A stretch of DNA of 64,000 nucleotides from Chrysomallon squamiferum. Lineage: Eukaryota; Mollusca; Gastropoda; Neomphalida; Peltospiridae. The DNA lies in assembly GCA_012295275.1 (NCBI GenBank), contig CM022670.1:33541938-33605937 (forward strand), written 5' to 3'. This document shows positions 1 to 26,760 of this stretch, piece after piece. The translations under genes were made by a program, and so were the position numbers. The notes below the pieces were generated by a model. It saw only the letters and a program-made list of their open reading frames with translations, searched no databases and was not told the DNA's origin. Position 1 is the stretch's first letter. Each line of letters begins with the position of its first letter.

Positions 1-204
1 CATACTTGTAACTCGGTAGATTTTTTTTTGTTTTTGTTTTTTAAATTATTATTATTGTTATTTCTTTGTGATTTTGGTTAGTTTTCCCCTTAATTTCGTT
101 TCTCAACTTTTCTTTCTGTCTATCGTATAATTTGTTCTTTTTCTTTCTCCATTTTTTTCATCTTTCCCTTTAATTTCCTTCTTTCCTTCCTTTTCTTTCC
201 TTAT

Positions 205-440
205 TCTTACTTACATACGTCGTAATTTGTAAATATGTACTCACTTTACATAAACAAATCTTTGAAATTTAAACTAAAATTATGACGTAATTTTTAAATA
301 TGAACTCATTTTACATGAACAAACTTTTCAGACTTGTAAATATGACGTAATTTGTAAATAAGTACTCATTTTTAAATAAAGAACATTTTTTAATTCAAAG
401 TTATACATGACGTAATTTGTAAGTATGACCTCATTTTAAG
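205..440. repeat. Diverged ~60-66 bp tandem array carrying TGACGTAA
   Basis: Four degenerate units of the form cgtaatttgtaaatatg..ctcattttacat.aacaaa. TGACGTAA sits at 283-290, 343-350 and 408-415; the first unit has CGTCGTAA instead. Spacing is 60 and 65 bp. Confidence 0.75.
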
Positions 441-1084
441 TAATGAAACCTTTCGAACTTAATTTCACATGGAAACACTCAAGCAGTAATTTTTATCTGC
501 AGATCTTTTAAAAACATTTTCGTTTACGATTATATTTTCAAAAATCTCATTATTAATTCAATAAAAAGGGTCAGAAGTAAAAAGAAAATACAATAATTTT
601 TACTTGCAATTAAAAGCACGTAACAAGAGCCAATTCCAAATTAACAAAATGCCTGCAGAATTACTTTTTGTAATACATTTTTGATATTTAAAACGAAATT
701 AGTTTTTAAAAATTTATTTATGTTTAATTTACGGTATTATTTAATTTAATCAGAAATTTTTAGGTTTAGCATGGTTTGTATATTTATTTTCGAGTTTTAT
801 GTTTCTGTTATTTTATTATATATCATACCAAAATCAGTAATAATGATTAACTTTCTACTTTACCTTAACTTTTAACCCTTGAATGATTTTGTTTGCTGAT
901 CCTTGTTTTTCCTATGTTTTGTTTTGTTTTGAATAATAAAACATAATCAATCTGTGTTTGGTTTCAGTTAGATTGGCATTTTTTAATGGTGCCATTGTTT
1001 TGTTAAATTCTGTTGACAGTCACATAGTAGTTTTGTTTATTCTGTCTGTAAAATAGAAAACCTGTGACCATTTATACATTTATA

Positions 1085-1800
1085 CATGACACATTTATGC
1101 TGTTGTTTCGTTTAGATTATTTATATAAGATTTCATGACATATATATATATATATGTATATTCAATTTATATACATACATACACATCTACCTACATACCT
1201 ATCTAATTACAGACACACACACACAAACACACATACGCACACACACACATACACACACAAACACATATATATACTCTTTAAAAATGTGTACAGGTTATTT
1301 ATATAAGATATCAATTTTAAATATGTATGATGCATTTAGATTATTTATGTAAAATAGCATTTCAAAATAAGAATAAGTTATTTATGTATTTACATTATTT
1401 GTCTAAGATATCTTAGAAATACGTGTAACAAATTTATTTAGGTTATTTGTATAAGATATTACATAAACACATGCATAACATATTTATATTATTTATGTAC
1501 AATATCATTTGAAAATATACATTACGTATTAATTTTATTTAAGTTAAATATCACACACAAAGATGTATAAGATGATTTGTTGACAACTATATATATTTAT
1601 TTTATTTATGCAAGATTATACTTGGAAATGTATATAACGTATATAGGTTATATATGTTTGATAGAACTTGTTACATGTTTAACATATATTATTAGTGTAA
1701 GATATCGCTTGGGAATGTATGATATGTAGGTTTTTTATGTAAGCTATTTTTGGAAACCTGTGTAACATATTTAGATTATTTATGTATAATGATACATGGA
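1085..1800. repeat. Diverged ~60 bp tandem array in intron
   Basis: The phrase 'ttatttatataagatatca', with variants, recurs roughly every 55-65 bp, about ten times, separated by 'gtgtaacatatttag'-like links. Old, decayed array; no coding potential. Confidence 0.6.
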
Positions 1801-1989
1801 TACATAAATCCACTAAAGGTTTATTTATTTCTACTACAAAGTATTGTTTTTAAACAGTATAAGATTTTCCAAAGATGCTTATATAATAATTAAATTTAAT
1901 ATTATTTTTCTTTTTATTGTGTCTGTGTTTGTATGTATGTTTATTTTAATTTATTTTATATTATTTTACTAAATATTGTTATCAGTATT

Positions 1990-2280
1990 CATTTTTACAG
2001 CTTCTTTTGTCACAGTTTTAGAAAATTTATCAAATAGCTTTATTGTAAAAAAATGTGTGTTTCAGTTTTACAAAATGTATCAAATATTGTAAAAATGTGT
2101 GTTTCAGTTTTACAAAATGTATCAAATATTGTAAGTATGTGTGTTTCTGTCTTGCACAAAATGTATCAAATACTGTAAAAATGTGTGTTTCAGTTTTACA
2201 AAATGTATCAAACACTGTAAAAACGTGTGTTTCAGTTTTACAAAGTGTGCATAATATTGTAAATTTGCACAAAGAACAAT
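1990..2280. repeat. 42-bp tandem repeat next to GAF exon
   Basis: About six units built on tgtgtttcagttttacaaaa followed by tgtatcaaatattgtaaaaa. The central four are nearly identical. Each unit includes tttcag, a copy of a 3' splice site, and the array ends about 30 bp before the genuine acceptor at 2307. Confidence 0.85.
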
Positions 2281-2307
2281 TTTACAATTTTATTTGAATA
2301 TTTTCAG

Positions 2308-16715
<14,408 letters not shown>

Positions 16716-18032
16716 TGACGACTGTCGAGAGAACAAATCGGTGATGCCTTGGAAATCGTCTTCAAATCAGATATTTATTGGTAACAGATGACCGATGATG
16801 GCAGGGAACTGGTTCAGTGTTTCGTCACACACGTAAAAAAATGTTGTATTCTATCTGGCAATAAGTTCTATTTTTTGTATTCGTTCATCGTCATTGAAAA
16901 CTGATCAGTGTGTTTGCAAAAACAAATTATTATCATAAACGTGTTTACGTCTTGCACCGGACAATAATGTACTTGATTTTGATGTTTTGTTTTTTAACGT
17001 ATTAAAGCACTATACAGTGGCAGGGACGTTTGATGTTTTCTCAGGCATTTCTAATACATTAAACAAGAATCAGTTGAAGCTTGCTATTGTATTAATTATA
17101 ACACGGAGTCAAACTGGAGATACACACTGCTCTTTGTTTAGTATTACTAACCGAAAACATGATTTGGTTTTCAGATAACCATTTCGAAAACCTCTTAAAA
17201 GTATTTACATACATATTATATGAATTCCCAAAATCTCATCCTTTTACTTTGCTTTATACATACATACATACATACATACATACATACATACATAAATATA
17301 TACATACATACATACATACATACACACATACATACATATATACACACACACATACATGCATATATATATATATACATGCATGCATACATATATATTTACA
17401 CACACATACATACACACATACAATATATACAATATAATAAAATATTTAATCCAATAAAGATAACAATAAAAACAAAAATCTAGCAGAAAAATTAAAAACA
17501 TGACATTAAATGGCAGCTCTTAACCTGATATTATTGATTTAAAAACATATTTTTTACTTTTTGATGGCCAGTGAATTTTCATACGTTATTTTGATTAGGA
17601 CAATATACTTTCATAATTCAGCATGCACTTACAATATTTAATCATTTCTGAGTATTGACAGATGCTTATCTTATTTATTTATTAAAAAATTGAAAATAAC
17701 ATATGCAAGCAAAGGCCTGTGAAAAGAGAAATATAAGCAATATTGAAGAAATGGTTTGGAATGTTTATTCGACAACAACGACAGAAACGAGATTTTATTA
17801 GCTGCACAGAACGATAACAAAATAATCTGTACGATTCGAAATCAAATCCAATGTGTGTGTTTTAAGAACTTGTAATTTTATAAGTGGCAACAGCGACATT
17901 TATGACATTGTTAAATAAAACAGAAAAGATTTTTTAACTCGGAAATATTGATAAATGGACTGAAAACTAAGAAGAGAGAAGCGGCATTGTGGACATGGAT
18001 CAGATTTACAAATTCAGTTGAGTTACATCATG

Positions 18033-18074
<42 letters not shown>

Positions 18075-18077
18075 GAG

Positions 18078-18470
18078 GTAGCCAAAATTATAACAAAACA
18101 CCAGTGCGATATTTACAACAACAACGACAACAACAAAAGCCAAAATTATTGTGAAAACACTTTACACTTGTGTGTTAGTTACAAAAAAAAAAAAACAAAA
18201 AAAAAAAAAAAAAAAAAAAAAAAACAAAACAAAAAAAAAAAAGAACCTCAATGGTAGCCAAAAATTATAAGAAGAAACATATCACACGTGTTGGCTTGTA
18301 GTAAAGACAAGACTCATAGCCAAAATTATCTTGAAAAACTTTGACATTTGTGTGCTAGTTACAAAAACCCCCCACCTAAGTGATATGCAGAATTGTTGTG
18401 AAAACACGTGAAAGTTGGGCGTTTGTTGCAAAGAAATAAAGAGTGGTGAACAAAACTATCGAAAAAACAC
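18078..18470. repeat. Diverged tandem array in probable 3' UTR
   Basis: Units contain agccaaaattat, a .tgaaaacac block and tgtgtgttagttacaaaa. Copies begin near 18078, 18138, 18256, 18317, 18388 and 18444 and differ by A-run insertions. Confidence 0.65.
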
Positions 18471-18755
18471 GATAAACTCAGAGGAGAGCTTCGCTTGTTC
18501 ATCGCATATTCGTGTTTGACGTCGCTAATGACACTGGATGAAGTCGTCGTGTACATGCGTACAAAAGCAATCTGTAAAATAACTGTTTTGTCTCTGCTAT
18601 AATTGTACGATATTTGTTTCTATGGTGCAGCTTGATGTGTGAAATGTTGCTACAAGTGTCGTTGTGAATACGAACACTGACTTCAGATTGTTATTCACTG
18701 TCAAGCACCTTTGTGTTTTGTACTGCTCACCAGTGTCTTCTGTTTCTGTGACAGA

Positions 18756-18761
18756 AATAAA
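18756..18761 (+). terminator. Candidate poly(A) signal AATAAA of the PDE gene
   Basis: AATAAA in the context cagaaataaaagctgttg. It closes a stretch of complex, non-repetitive sequence. A second AATAAA at 18921-18926 is an alternative, as is 17453-17458 inside a repeat. Confidence 0.4.
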
Positions 18762-18780
18762 AGCTGTTGTAACGGTTCAT

Positions 18781-19427
18781 ATCATTGCACTGACTTACTG
18801 CATGATTCAGCTAACAAATGATTTTATAGTTTGGATTTGACGAAAAAACGGCACAATTCTGTTTTTATATATATATATACAGTTGTAGAGGTTATTTCTG
18901 TTTGTACATTTTTCGTAATTAATAAAATATGTTTATACTTTGTGATACTGGCTATGACAGAATGACTGAATAGATTTTTTATTATGTTATAGCCTTGTGC
19001 TGAGTGTCTAATGTAAGAAAGTGTGATTGTTTATATTGTTTTAAAATTTATTTTAAAATGAATATCATCAGTTATTAATTTAAAAAAATAAAAATTAAAA
19101 ATTAAAAATTAAAAAAATTAGTATATACAACGAGGGTCCGTATCAGTCCATATGTAAAAACGAAAAAGAAAAGAAGAAAAGAAAACTAAATATAAATAAA
19201 TAAATAAATAATTAAATAAAATAAAAAAAAAAAAAAAATAATAATAAAAATAGAATCAGTAACACATATTAATAAAACAAAAACATATTTTGATTCCCTG
19301 ACAATAACTTTGTAATGAACTGTGATTAATTAATGTGATTTTTGCCAAAGTTACCCCATTTTAAACTCTTTTTTTCTTTCATTCTGAAAAAAATAATGTA
19401 TTTACATACATATATACACACAGACAC

Positions 19428-19517
<90 letters not shown>

Positions 19518-20890
19518 TGTGTGTGTGTGTGTGTATATACAGTTATATATATATACATATTTATATGGAATATTGTATATATGTGTGAGTGTGCCAATAA
19601 TAATTTTGCATATGGCTTACCTAATGTGTAAGAAATATGCAGTTATTATATGTTTACAGATATTCGGTATAGAATTTATAATAAATGTATTTTCTGAATA
19701 TATGGACAATGCTGTAGGTAGTAATATATATTTAAAAAGATTCTAAACTGAATGTAAATAAAACAGTTACCATTATTTATTTATATTGCAGCGTATTTGT
19801 AAAAAGTGCTGTTGTTGACATATCTGTGCTGTGTTTTTTTTTATTCCAAATGTCATTTAATAATTACTTTATGCATTCCTCTGTGATAAATTCAAAGTCG
19901 TTTTATTTAATCCTGTATTAGGTTATATTTCACGTATGTACATGTATTAGCGTGCGGGTAAACGAAGTTGGCATTGTTAAAATTAACTTTTGTATATAAT
20001 ATAATAATAAACTTATAAAATATAATAATAAATTGAAAATATTTATATATAGCAGTAATATATATAATTTAAAAGAAATGGGAAAATTTCTAATTACTGT
20101 ACATTATTTTATTTATTTTTGTTTTTAGTTTATTTCGGTCTCGTATTTTAATTTATGTTTTATTTTAACTGATATATTTATTCTTTAATTATTTATTTCT
20201 TCTTCATTTTCTTCTGTTATTGTTACTAATACTACAACTACTACTACCACTACTACTACTATACTATTATTATTATTAATATTATTATTATCTGAAGTAT
20301 TATTTTGTTAATTCATTCATTCATTCAGAAATCCTTTGATTAATTTCATTAAATTCAACATTCATGATATTTACTTCGGTTACATAATACCGAATTCTCG
20401 CTTTTAACATTATGTCCAACTAATTACCTGACTTATTAATTAACCAGAAACTAATCATGTTTATCTATGACAGTATAACTGAGGAATTTTAATTACTAAC
20501 CTGTTTTAAGCAAAGTTTATTATTGTTTAGTTTTTATAATGATCGTTTTCCTTTCACAAAAGGAAATAGTATTTCTGACATATTATGTCTGATGTTAAAA
20601 TGGTTATGTTGTTTACTGTGTTACAAAAAAATTATGTTGAAATAAAATACTAATACATGGAAACGGGTTTTGTAAGTCTAATTTAAACACGAAGAAAACG
20701 ATGAAAAGAAGAATGTTTTTTTTTTTTCTTTTTTAAAGCTAACTCCAGCTCGTGGATTCAGTACTTCCGAGTGATAGAAGGGGAAACTACTCGTACCACT
20801 CTGAATTTAATATCTTTAATGTTTATCTTGAAACTGAAAAGTGACGTCATTTACATGAAACCTATGCGTTTTTATCTATGGCATTGCAGA

Positions 20891-20936
<46 letters not shown>

Positions 20937-21296
20937 TTTCTCTTTTATCTGTTTGCTTGTCTGACTATCCATTCATTCATCACTCCAGCCTTCTGATATC
21001 TTACTCATTTCTATTGTATCCATCAGTAAGTACATACTGATACAGGTATGTGTTAATTTAAACTGTTTGGGTTTCAGCTGCTTAGTTTATTTAGTTGTAG
21101 TTCTTCTTGTAAGATATACACGCACGCACATATATTTTCATACATACATACATTCATACGTACATACAAACATACATGCGTACGTAATATGTGTGTAGGT
21201 GTGTTTGTGTATGTGTGTGTACACACATAGTCAGACAAACACATACATACATACAAACATACATATACATACATACATGCATACGTATATATGTGT

Positions 21297-21327
<31 letters not shown>

Positions 21328-22080
21328 GTATGTATGTACACACACATACAGTCACACACACACACACACATACATACATACATACATACATACATACACA
21401 CATACATACATACATACATTTATACACATACATAAACACATACAAACATACACCATCATTACATTTTTGTATAAACTGTTTGAATTTTTTGTTTATATTT
21501 TTGATAAATATTTTATATGTCGCACGAACATAAACCGGATTTTTATTATTACTACTATTAACTATTGTCGTTATGGTTGTTATGGTATAGCTGTGTAAGT
21601 GCGAGATACACGTGTTGCCTAATCAACAGATGACAACGAACAGTCGGTAGCAGAACTGCTTCGTACGTTATTTATTTATATTTTGTTGTTATCGCTGGTT
21701 ACGGTCTCCACTACTAGTCTTTTGTATTCTGTGTATTATGCACAAAACACACACACAAGTACATCTATTCCCACTTTCACGTATACACATATACACAACA
21801 TACACTCAAATACCCGAGTATATTTGAGTTTATTGTGCTGAAGAAGAAGAAAACTTCTGTAACACTTCATACATGTCAATCCCCGTTAAAAGTACACGTT
21901 AACCACGTGTAACCCATATATCATTTACACCTCTGTGACATACTTTTATGTAAGGATGTTGACATATATGAACGTATGTTACGTACTTATATGAATGAGG
22001 GTGTACATGTGCCTGCGTGACAATGTGCATGCATGGATGTGTTTATGTATGCATGTATGAATGTATTTTTACATATGTAT
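18781..22080. other. Intergenic, simple repeats
   Basis: No gene seen. Holds (GA)n then (GT)n at 19435-19534, (CT)n at 20893-20932, and (CATA)/(CA) tracts at 21120-21450. A full CRE palindrome TGACGTCA is at 20842-20849 in a short complex stretch (20740-20890). Confidence 0.75.
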
Positions 22081-22281
22081 GTTGGGATCTGAATATTCTC
22101 TGTGTTATGCACGTCTGAATAGACTCTGCACACAAACAATATTCGGGAACGCACTGGTGCAGGAGGACAAAGTTCCGTGACGATCTCTCAAACCCTATTA
22201 GATGCCGTTGACGAAACTCGAACGTATGACAACCATTTGCCAGCACTCCGGAGGCAGACGACGTTACCGTTCGACCATCAA
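22081..22281 (-). mobile_element. tRNA-derived SINE-like element
   Basis: On the minus strand a 74-nt tRNA-like head runs from 22281 to 22208. Its ends TTGATGG and TCGTCAA can pair as a 7-bp acceptor stem (with G-T pairs). An A-box-like GGTAACGTCG and a B-box-like GTTCGAGTT lie at the expected places. About 127 bp of unrelated body follows, ending near TATG repeats. tRNA-derived SINEs are documented in octopus; I cannot assign the family. Confidence 0.6.
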
Positions 22282-22291
22282 GACAATCCTT

Positions 22292-22370
22292 TATATATGT
22301 GTGTGTGTGTGCGTGCGCGTGCGCGTGCATGTGCGTGTGTGTGTGTATATATATATATATGTGTATGTAT
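22292..22370. repeat. Alternating purine-pyrimidine tract (Z-DNA prone)
   Basis: About 79 bp of uninterrupted alternation: TATA, then (GT)n, GCGTGCGCGTGCGCGTGCAT, (GT)n and (TA)n. Compound (TATG) repeats continue to about 22540. Confidence 0.8.
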
Positions 22371-22540
22371 CTGTATATGAATGAGTGTATATATATGTGT
22401 ATGCATGTATGTATGCATGTATATATGTATGTATGTATGAATGTATTTATGTGCATGTGCATATATGTGTATGAAGGAATATATATATATGTGTGTTTAT
22501 GTGTGTGTACATGTATTTATATATGTATGTATGTATAAAC

Positions 22541-23775
22541 TGAGTATCAGAAAGTTACAAACAGATTTCTATAATTATGGACATAAAACATTTTCAAGTT
22601 GTAAATCAAATATTTGAAACAACACTGATCACACATCATTTGCATTGTCAGTGCTAACATTAACTGAAAACAAAAACCCAGCTCCTTTTGATTTCTCTTT
22701 TATTATTTAATGTGTTAAAAGTGCTCGGACGAAAATACACTAATTTATTGGGCGGGACATTTATCAGACATCAGTTGTTTTATTACAGCCATTTTTTTTT
22801 TTTTTTATGTACTAACAACAAAGTACCGAGATGAAATTACTGGACAGAGCGAGAGCTCGCGCGCTAGCAGTTATTACATCATTCACTCTCATTTGTCGTC
22901 TGAAGGCCAAAAATAACTCGACGCCATATTACTCCGTCATTAGCCACAGACTCGGAGCGTTTAAGCTTTATTATTTTGACACTCACGCGCTATCGTCCTT
23001 TTAAATGCCAGTGCTTCTTTACAACCGTATTTGGAAACACTAATATCATTGCGGTTATAAGATAAGTCTCAAATTCCGTGGCCAGACATGCCCGCAGCAG
23101 CTTCTACGGAAAAGAGTCTTAATTAGTGAGTTGTCTTGTCTAACCCACTGGCAGTGTGTGTATTCTTCTGGTCACCTCAGACGTCAGATTTCATCGATCT
23201 TTGATGATTGGAATAGTTTGTTTCTTGGGTCATTCTTTCCTTGTTTCTGTTTCCTGGACCTAAATTTCAAAACAAATGTCAACAACAATGACAGCAATAG
23301 AGGCAGTTATATATATTATTAACTGATGATTTTTTATTTTTTTTTTTTTTTTTTGTCTGTCTCAAAATTTATTTTATTGATTTAAAATGTTTAATGTGTC
23401 GATACATCTGAAAAAAAATCATTTGGATAAACACACAAAATGATTTCTTGTCCCGTGCATGGACCAAAATATAATCTTTCATTTTTTTCTTTCTTTTTTT
23501 TCTTTATGTTTTCCCAGTAAATTCATTTGATCGTGAATGTCAAATCTGCAACAGTAATATGTCCATATTCTGAATCCTGTTATCTTTTACGCGGCAGACA
23601 GAATTACATTTGATATGGTTTCAGTTTAAGATTATTGATATCTACTAATCCAGTTATGCTTTTGCCAAAAAAAAAAAAAAAAAAAAAGAGGGAAAAGCGG
23701 AATCTAACTCAAAATTAGCGTTAGAGTGGCTCTAATTGTTGTTATTATTATTATTTTAATTATTGTTGTTGTTGC

Positions 23776-23806
<31 letters not shown>

Positions 23807-23919
23807 TTAATTATTGTTGTTGTTTCTGTTATTATTATTATTATTATTATTATTTTTTATTATTATTATTGTTGTTGTTATTAGTATTAGCATTTTAATT
23901 AATATTATTGTCGTTGTTG

Positions 23920-23957
<38 letters not shown>

Positions 23958-24343
23958 TTAATTATTGTTGTTGTTATTTTTATTATTAGTTTCAGTCTTA
24001 TGACCTGGTTAGTTTCAGAGATTAAAAAGTGACAAAAAGGCGCAAATTGATATTAATTGATTAATATGTCATCTTCACTAAGCTTGATCTTAATCATTTG
24101 ACCTCAACGATTAGTAAATAAATACGAAAGTTAAAATATTTTAAATTATATTAAAATTACGTGTATTATATCATTAATTACTATGTCCAAAAAGTTATTT
24201 AATGATTTCGTCAAACATACATTTTACTATTTTTTGTTTTTGTTCTTTTTGTGTTTATTTGTTACTCATTTTCAGTAATTTTCGATTTGATAATTACTAG
24301 TACCACTGAAAACTCACACACACACACACATATTTTAAAACCT

Positions 24344-24374
<31 letters not shown>

Positions 24375-24500
24375 TCTTATTAATTCCGTCGCAATCTTTC
24401 TTCAAGTCTTCGTCTTAACTTTCCCACAGTGTTTGTTTTTTCGGGGTTGGGGTTTCTGTTCTTTATATCTGTTTCTTCTTATCACCTCTCTTGTTCAACC
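22541..24500. other. Intergenic, one complex GC-richer island
   Basis: 22740-23300 is complex sequence with a GGGCGGG box near 22750 and a CG-rich patch at 22840-22880. It lacks a convincing open frame. 23738-23990 is (ATT)n/(GTT)n; the Leu/Ile-rich open frame there is an artefact. (TTTA)n lies at 24345-24375. Confidence 0.65.
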
Positions 24501-24559
24501 AAGTAGCGTGTTTATTCCCGTGAGTTCAGTGTGAATTTCAACATTAACTTAATACTACT

Positions 24560-24790
24560 TGTTTGTCAAAATATACGGCTGGGAACTGTTTACCGTTCGG
24601 TGAGAACGTGCTGTGGTTGATTAGAGCAGTTACAGTTTCAAGATATCCAGGAAGAGACTTAGGATATTGGCTTGAGGCGCCACAGATCTCTGGATCAATC
24701 CTCCGCGGGAAACTCATTAGCATGTCCCTCGATCCAGCCATCTCCCCATAGCTGATTCATAAACTGCCTTTGTATGCACGGTAACATTAA
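24560..24790. promoter_or_regulatory. Complex non-coding island, function unknown
   Basis: About 220 bp of higher-complexity sequence between repeats, open on both strands for about 60 codons but with no recognisable protein motif. It could be a conserved non-coding element or a transposon scrap. Confidence 0.25.
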
Positions 24791-24915
24791 TTCCTAAAAA
24801 GGCAGCAAAAGCCTTTCTGTCTTATTTTATAATTTTACAAAGAAGAAGAGAAAAAATATGGTATATGAGTTCGCTTTGAAATAGTGTGTACTGAGAATAT
24901 ACTGTGGTGTGGCAA

Positions 24916-24917
<2 letters not shown>

Positions 24918-24985
<68 letters not shown>

Positions 24986-24986
24986 A
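24918..24986. repeat. (CT)n microsatellite
   Basis: Near-perfect CT dinucleotide tract of about 69 bp. Confidence 0.95.
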
Positions 24987-25129
24987 TATTTATTTTTCTG
25001 TCTATCCATTCGTTCATCAATCCATCCTTCTGATGCTATCGTATACCTCTCTTCGTCAGTAATTAAATCGTTGCTGATTAGGTTACAAAAAACATATAAT
25101 CAACGTTCAAACCGCTTCGCTCGGTTTTT

Positions 25130-25450
25130 CACAATAACATCTACTCGCTCTGTTTACATTTGTTTCACAGTTCAATTATGCCACGTACGTGTACTTCACA
25201 GCGCTGTCTACCTGATCCAGCAACAATCACGAGAATTTTATCTGTACAAACTCGCATTATATAACACGAGATCTTGGTTACAAGGTCAAGCCACGTGGGC
25301 CACAACGGGGCCAAACAAACAGTTATGGCCCAGAAAGCCGCTGTCACGTGGCGAGTGTTTTCTGTTGTTATATAACTGTTTTACGTACCTCAGCAGGAGT
25401 CGGAATAGACACATCTGCGTCTCTGATTCAATTTGGACAGCTGCTACAGA
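25130..25450. promoter_or_regulatory. Island with E-boxes, candidate enhancer
   Basis: Complex sequence with CACGTG at 25292-25297 and 25345-25350, the palindrome CACGTACGTG at 25182-25191, and AGGTCA at 25283-25288. E-boxes of this type bind USF/MYC/CLOCK-type bHLH factors. Function is inferred from motif density only. Confidence 0.3.
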
Positions 25451-26134
25451 ACTCTTAGTTAAACAGAAATAAATAAATAAATAAATAAATAAATAAATGA
25501 AGGAAGGAAGAATAGCAAGATGAACAATGGATGAATGAATGAACAAATGAAAAGAGAAACAAACAGTATTAATTAGTAAATTATAAAATTAATATATGAA
25601 TACTGACAATAATAAATAAATAAATAAATAAATAAATAACAAGAAGAACAATGAATGAATAGCCATCATTTTTGTTACGGCCATTTTTCAGAAATTCGCG
25701 ATCTTCCAGTTTACCTACAGTTATTAAATTCTGTTAATGCCACAATTAAAATAAGTTTAACAAATTTCAACTTTTATTCAATACAAGGGCAATTGTAAAT
25801 AATAATAATAATAATAATACATGAAAATTTGAAATGCTAACTAAAAGACTGCAGAATGATTATTATGCCTCATACTACCATTATAACAACAACAATAACA
25901 ACAACCAATACTACTTCTACAATTAATTACTGTAACTACTACTGTGTTGTACTACTATTACTACTGTTCCTACAGTTATTATTATTATTATTACACCCGT
26001 ATCGTCGTTATTACTATTACTATTATTATTGTTTGTTTGGGTTATTACTGTTGGTGTTATTACTGTTGTCATACTGGATTTAAAAGAGGTATGATTCACG
26101 CTGAATAAATTTTGAAGATGTCACTATAAATCTA

Positions 26135-26179
<45 letters not shown>

Positions 26180-26200
26180 TTTTTGTTTTTTTTTTTTTTT
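25451..26200. other. Intergenic simple repeats
   Basis: (AAAT)n at about 25470-25498 and 25612-25640, degenerate ACT/ATT tract at 25860-26070, (ATT)n with T-run at 26138-26205. Nothing else seen. Confidence 0.8.
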
Positions 26201-26482
26201 TTTTACTTTCTGTAAATTATATCTGTTTTGTTCTTGATTTGTCGCAGATGCTGTTTAAATAAAAACAGAAACCATCCCATGTGTCTGAATTGGGGCAAAG
26301 TAACAGATTGTCATATTTACTTTAGAATCACAAAATCTACACCCAAATATTGTCAAACGTCAGCTGATCACGAACAGTCAATACAACGCTGCATTAGAGT
26401 TATCTCCCTTTAATTCCAAATCACCCACCCCCCCAAAAGTAACATGTCGGGACAAAGTTAAGGTTAGGGATATATATTATTT

Positions 26483-26514
<32 letters not shown>

Positions 26515-26529
26515 CTTTCGCTGTTTAAC

Positions 26530-26760
26530 TTTTTGAAAAGAATGCGTCCATGGGGTCACGCAGATCTTCGAGCAAATCCTGTGGCTCGGTCATCCTGGGA
26601 CATATCGCCTGTTGCGACTACGTGTTACCTTGTGGTCACGTGACTGGTCAGCAGCTGGGCATTGACCTCAGGTGGCCCCAACTTCCTAATGATCTCCAGC
26701 CGGCCCGAAGCGAAAAAAAACATAAAAGCTGACACATATCTGACCTCTGTCATAGCAGTC
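26530..26760. promoter_or_regulatory. Island with palindromic E-box GTCACGTGAC
   Basis: Complex GC-richer stretch. GTCACGTGAC at 26635-26644 is a symmetric 10-bp E-box, and a TGACCT half-site lies at 26663-26668. No convincing open frame. Confidence 0.3.

Larger units (their letters stand above)
1..2307 (+). other. PDE upstream intron (part)
   Basis: No exon could be recognised here. It is AT-rich with three diverged tandem arrays (205-440, 1085-1800, 1990-2280, listed separately) and a short TA/CA microsatellite zone at 1139-1272. The exon coding for the start of GAF-B must lie before base 1. Confidence 0.7.
16716..18780 (+). other. Likely PDE 3' untranslated region
   Basis: Follows the stop codon without a clear splice donor. 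Contains (CATA)n at 17257-17430, A-runs at 18030-18066 and 18181-18243, and a diverged tandem array at about 18078-18470. The last 300 nt are more complex and end at a canonical poly(A) signal at 18756-18761. The extent is inference from sequence only. Confidence 0.5.

Noticed and set aside
1990-2280. Regular 42-bp repeats considered as a CRISPR-like array
   Set aside because: Units are contiguous tandem copies without unique spacers, in a eukaryotic intron.
24544-24751. Short open frames on both strands in a complex island
   Set aside because: Composition looks protein-like, but there is no motif, splice support or family resemblance; kept only as a non-coding island.
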